Part shown: positions 21,209 to 23,626 of the stretch, piece after piece
How positions within the stretch are numbered: the first letter of the stretch is position 1
Layout of the letters: each line of letters starts with the position of its first letter
From: Thiobacillus denitrificans
GTDB lineage: Bacteria > Pseudomonadota > Gammaproteobacteria > Burkholderiales > Thiobacillaceae
Length of the DNA: 23,626 nt
NCBI GenBank assembly: GCA_002403375.1
Contig: DHHQ01000014.1
Coordinates: 295-23,920 of the forward strand
Direction of reading: 5' to 3'
The notes under the pieces: generated by a model
Told to the model about the DNA's origin: nothing
Databases searched by the model: none
Seen by the model: only the letters and a program-made list of their open reading frames with translations
Made by a program: the position numbers and the translations under genes

Positions 21209-21852
21209 GCGTGCACGTCGGCGAAGCTCCCGGCCAGGGCGAGCGGCGCGTGGGGATGCAGATCATCCGGCTCGTGCGCGCCATAGGTCACGCCGAGGCT
21301 GGCGACCCCGGCGTTGGCGGCCATCAGCAGGTCGTGGCTGGTGTCGCCGATGACCAGGGTGCGGGCCGGGTCGGCGTCGAGCTCGTCGATCAGTTCCAGC
21401 ACCATCGCCGGGTGCGGCTTGGAATGGGTCTGGTCGGCGCAGCGGGTCGCGGCGAACCAGGCGCCGAGGCCGCTGGACTCGAGCGCGCGCTCGAGGCCGA
21501 TGCGGCTCTTGCCGGTGGCGACCGCAAGCTGGAAGCCGCTCGCGTGCAGGTCCGGGATCCCCTCGGCGACCCCGGCGAACAGCGGCAGCTCGGCGTCGCG
21601 GCCGAGGTAGTGATGGCGATAGCGCTCGACCAGCCGCGGATAGTCGTCGGCCGGCAGGTCCGGCAGCAGCGTCTGCAGCGCCTGGACCAGGCCGAGGCCG
21701 ATGATCTGCCGCGAGGCGCGCTCGGTCGGCGCGGGCAGGCCGATGTCCTCGCAGGCACGCTGGATCGAGTCGACGATCACCCCGGCGGAATCCATCAGGG
21801 TGCCGTCCCAGTCGAAGATCAGCAGGTCGAATTGCCTGGGTTTGTTGCTCAT
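21187..21852 (-). CDS. HAD-superfamily phosphatase, Gph-like
   Basis: A 221-residue HAD phosphatase of subfamily IA. Motif I is DLLIFDWDGTLMDSAGV (nucleophile Asp14, acid/base Asp16), motif II is AVATGKSRIG, motif III Lys is in TRCADQTHSKPHPAM, and motif IV is VIGDTSHDLLMAANAG. Similarity is to phosphoglycolate phosphatase and related house-cleaning enzymes, but substrate cannot be fixed; a second dedicated Gph may exist elsewhere. The ATG at 21852 overlaps the rluC stop as ATGA. The Rieske gene starts within its last 22 nt. Pseudomonas also has a HAD gene between rluC and sppA. Confidence 0.9.
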   Translation of the reverse strand: MSNKPRQFDLLIFDWDGTLMDSAGVIVDSIQRACEDIGLPAPTERASRQIIGLGLVQALQTLLPDLPADDYPRLVERYRHHYLGRDAELPLFAGVAEGIPDLHASGFQLAVATGKSRIGLERALESSGLGAWFAATRCADQTHSKPHPAMVLELIDELDADPARTLVIGDTSHDLLMAANAGVASLGVTYGAHEPDDLHPHAPLALAGSFADVHAWLTANA

Positions 21853-22808
21853 GGTGCGTCAAGGGTTTCCAGAAAAGTGGCCAGGTCGGCGGGCAGCGGC
21901 GCCTCGACCGTCATGCGCTCGCCGCTGATCGGATGATCGAACACGAGCTTGGCGGCATGCAGGAACATGCGCTTCAGCCCCAGCTTCATCAGGCGCCGGT
22001 TGAGCTCGAAGTCGCCGTACTTGTCGTCCCCCGCGATCGGGAAGCCCAGATGCGAGGTGTGGACGCGGATCTGATGGGTGCGGCCGGTCTTGAGTTCCGC
22101 CTCCAGCAGGGTGAAATCTGAATAAAGCTGCAGGCGGCGGAAGATCGTGTGGGCGGACTGGCCCTCGTCGCGCACCGTCACCCGCTTCTCGCCCTCGTCG
22201 GTGACCCGCTTGTGCAGGGGCAGCTTCACGTTCTGCACCGGGTTGGGCCAGCGCCCCGCCACCAGCGTGAGGTAGCGCTTCTCGATCCGGCCCTCGCGCA
22301 TCGCCGCGTGCAGGCCGGTGAGCGCGCGCCGCTTGAGCGCGACCAGCAGCACCCCGGACGTTTCGCGGTCGAGCCGGTGCACCAGCTCCAGATAGCGGCA
22401 TTCCGGCAATTCCAGCCGCAGCTGCTCGATCACCCCGCGCGACACCCCGCTGCCGCCGTGCACCGCCATCCCGGGCGGCTTGTTCAGCGCGATCAGGGCG
22501 TCGTCGCGGTAGAGGATGTGCGGCAGCAGGCGATTGGCCGAGGGCGGCAGCTTCGGCGCGGCGGGCTGCGCCGGCGCGGCCATCCGAACCGGCGGAATGC
22601 GCACCTCGTCGCCGAGCTGCAGCCGGTAGCTGACCTCGACGCGGCCGCCGTTGATCCGCACCTCGCCGCCGCGCACCAGCTTGTAGATGCGGCTTTTCGG
22701 CACGCCCTTCAGCTGGGTCAGCAGGAAGTTGTCCAGGCGCTGGCCGTCCGCGCCGTCGTCGATCTTCAGGCGCCGGACCGAATCTTTCTCTAAGTCCTTC
22801 ATTTTCAT
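21849..22808 (-). CDS. rluC: 23S rRNA pseudouridine synthase RluC
   Basis: Isomerises uridines 955, 2504 and 2580 of 23S rRNA (E. coli numbering) to pseudouridine. The 319-residue protein has an N-terminal S4 domain (RLDNFLLTQLKGVPKSRIYKLVRGGEVRING) and the RluA-type catalytic domain with HRLDRETSGVLLV (catalytic Asp147), KTGRTHQIRVHTSHLGFPI and KRMFLHAAKLVFDHP. I chose ATG at 22808 (MKMKDLEKDSVRRL); ATG at 22802 is equally possible. The longer frame to 22859 runs through leader hairpins and is rejected. It is divergent from rne, as in E. coli and Pseudomonas, and heads the rluC-gph-Rieske-sppA-rof unit. Confidence 0.95.
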   Translation of the reverse strand: MKMKDLEKDSVRRLKIDDGADGQRLDNFLLTQLKGVPKSRIYKLVRGGEVRINGGRVEVSYRLQLGDEVRIPPVRMAAPAQPAAPKLPPSANRLLPHILYRDDALIALNKPPGMAVHGGSGVSRGVIEQLRLELPECRYLELVHRLDRETSGVLLVALKRRALTGLHAAMREGRIEKRYLTLVAGRWPNPVQNVKLPLHKRVTDEGEKRVTVRDEGQSAHTIFRRLQLYSDFTLLEAELKTGRTHQIRVHTSHLGFPIAGDDKYGDFELNRRLMKLGLKRMFLHAAKLVFDHPISGERMTVEAPLPADLATFLETLDAP

Positions 22809-22819
22809 ATACACTACCG

Positions 22820-22868
22820 TGGGTTCAGGCCAAGTTTTGCCTGACCCATTGCCCGGCATGATTGCCGG
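22820..22868 (-). other. Tandem hairpins just upstream of rluC
   Basis: TGGGTTCAGGC (22820-22830) pairs with GCCTGACCCA (22839-22848) with one bulge and an 8-nt loop. Next to it CCGGCA TGAT TGCCGG (22853-22868) is a perfect 6-bp stem. They lie 12 to 60 nt upstream of the rluC ATG on its transcript and could influence its translation or stability. Confidence 0.5.
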
Positions 22869-22936
22869 ACAGTTTCACGAACACGCCGGTTAAAACGCTC
22901 ACCGGCCGCCGCCTGCCCGGCCCGTCTGGATTCCTG

Positions 22937-22965
22937 CCGCCCAGCCTCTCATCAGGCTGGGGCGG
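22937..22965 (+). other. Strong stem-loop in the rne-rluC region
   Basis: CCGCCCAGCCT (22937-22947), a 6-nt loop CTCATC, then AGGCTGGGGCGG (22954-22965) form 11 base pairs with one bulged base. It could lie in an rne leader if transcription starts upstream of it, or in the rluC leader on the other strand. Confidence 0.55.
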
Positions 22966-23166
22966 ACAGTCGAAACCACCCGCCCGCAGTCGGCAAAGCA
23001 GCGATGTTATCAACGACGCGACAACTAGCATACGAAATAAATGTTCACGCCCGGGCGCTGCCCGCGGCGGGAACCGGAAAGACCGCCCCGGCCCGGCCGG
23101 TGACACTCTCCAGGAACAGGACACCTTCCCCATGCCCCTCACCCAAACCCAAACGTGATCGCATGA

Positions 23167-23184
23167 GCCGCCGGTTCAGGCGGC
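23167..23184 (+). other. Stem-loop 40 nt upstream of the rne start
   Basis: GCCGCC, loop GGTTCA, GGCGGC. It lies inside the expected rne mRNA leader, just before the GGGAGAA ribosome-binding site region, and could be part of an autoregulatory structure. Confidence 0.45.
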
Positions 23185-23224
23185 AGTCTGGCCTGTCCCG
23201 TATGCACGCGCGCGGGAGAAATAA

Positions 23225-23626
23225 ATGAAGCGCATGCTGTTCAACGCAACCCAGGCGGAAGAACTCCGGGTTGCCATCGTCGACGGGCAGAAGCTCGTCG
23301 ACCTTGACATCGAGTCCGCCAGCAAGGAGCAACGCAAGGGCAACATCTACAAGGGTGTCGTCACCCGCGTCGAACCGAGCCTCGAGGCCGCGTTCGTCGA
23401 CTATGGCTGCGAGCGCCACGGTTTCCTGCCGTTCAAGGAAATCGCCCGCTCCTGCCTGCCCAACGGCGGCCGCGTCCCGGAAAACCTGAAGGAAGGCCAG
23501 GAACTGCTGGTCCAGGTCGAGAAGGACGAGCGCGGCAACAAGGGCGCGGCGCTCACCACCTACGTCTCGCTGGCCGGCCGCTACGTCGTGCTGATGCCGA
23601 CCAACCCGCGCGGCGGCGGCGTGTCG
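23225..23626 (+). CDS. rne: Ribonuclease E, N-terminal part, 3' truncated by window edge
   Basis: Essential endoribonuclease that starts mRNA decay and matures rRNA and tRNA; scaffold of the degradosome at the inner membrane in related bacteria. 134 residues are visible and open at the window end. The start MKRMLFNATQAEELRVAIVDGQ is nearly identical to E. coli RNase E. It continues into the S1 RNA-binding domain (about 36-118) with IYKGVVTRVEPSLEAAFVDYG, RHGFLPFKEIA, and then DERGNKGAALTTYVSLAGRYVVLMP. The S1 insertion after KEIAR is about six residues shorter than in E. coli. ATG 23225 has a GGGAGAA ribosome-binding site. RNase G (rng) shares this fold, but the MKRMLFNATQ start and the position beside rluC favour rne. 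Confidence 0.96.
   Translation, partial: MKRMLFNATQAEELRVAIVDGQKLVDLDIESASKEQRKGNIYKGVVTRVEPSLEAAFVDYGCERHGFLPFKEIARSCLPNGGRVPENLKEGQELLVQVEKDERGNKGAALTTYVSLAGRYVVLMPTNPRGGGVS

Larger units (their letters stand above)
22809..23224. promoter_or_regulatory. Divergent rluC-rne control region (416 bp, no gene)
   Basis: No credible protein is encoded here; frames crossing it lack family signatures. It holds at least four strong hairpins (22820-22848, 22853-22868, 22937-22965, 23167-23184) and an AT-richer island at about 23003-23046, the likely location of the divergent promoters, though I cannot name convincing -35/-10 boxes. In E. coli rne has a 361-nt leader through which RNase E controls its own mRNA. 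The length and structure here suggest a comparable leader. Confidence 0.6.

Noticed and set aside
22862..23158. 98-codon ORF upstream of rne
   Set aside because: Pro/Arg/Ser-rich, crosses the leader hairpins, no family likeness; better explained as non-coding leader.
1..23626. Search for a defence system, biosynthetic cluster, phage or CRISPR
   Set aside because: Every substantial gene falls into a known housekeeping family and no regularly spaced repeats, integrase or transposase were seen.

Overview
This is a high-GC, densely packed bacterial chromosome segment made almost entirely of housekeeping genes. Protein content and gene order point to a betaproteobacterium, most likely Rhodocyclales (Thauera/Azoarcus-like). 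That placement is inference: no rRNA gene is present to confirm it. I see no phage, transposase, CRISPR array, tRNA or rRNA.

Layout, left to right. 1-2123 (+): the 3' end of dnaK, then dnaJ, separated by a 115-bp block bounded by an imperfect inverted repeat. 2241-2753 (+): a secreted GlcG/HbpS-like protein. 2813-14993 (-): one long convergent operon, read right to left as yceD, rpmF, plsX, fabH, fabD, fabG, acpP, fabF, pabB, pabC, mltG, tmk, holB, pilZ and a TatD-family gene. A consensus-like sigma70 promoter drives it (TTGACA, 17 bp, TATCAT, at 15099-15071 on the minus strand). 15113-19677 (+): a divergent unit of the two pyruvate carboxylase subunits, a YceF-type Maf pyrophosphatase and an RsmI-like methyltransferase. 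19681-22808 (-): rluC, a Gph-like HAD phosphatase, a Rieske protein, SppA and Rof. 23225-end (+): the start of rne, divergent from rluC across a 416-bp structured region.

Functionally the window joins protein folding (DnaK/DnaJ), the initiation and elongation enzymes of type II fatty acid synthesis with the PlsX link to phospholipids, folate precursor synthesis (PabB/PabC), peptidoglycan chain termination (MltG), dTMP supply and the replication clamp loader (Tmk, HolB), type IV pilus assembly (PilZ), anaplerotic pyruvate carboxylation, and RNA maturation (RluC, RNase E). The core order from rne/rluC through yceD-rpmF-plsX-fab-pabC-mltG-tmk-holB to the TatD gene is the conserved proteobacterial arrangement known from E. 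coli and Pseudomonas. Local differences are the pyruvate carboxylase pair beside maf on the opposite strand, pabB between fabF and pabC, and rof and Rieske genes around sppA.

I found no convincing new multi-gene system. The items most worth a second look are non-coding or translational: a run of at least seven 4-nt NTGA stop/start overlaps, with a probable CTG start for pabB as an eighth; a 20-bp perfect inverted repeat bracketing the pabB-pabC junction; overlapping divergent promoters between the fatty-acid operon and pyruvate carboxylase, with a duplicated translation-start block; the dnaK-dnaJ repeat; and the hairpin-rich rne leader.
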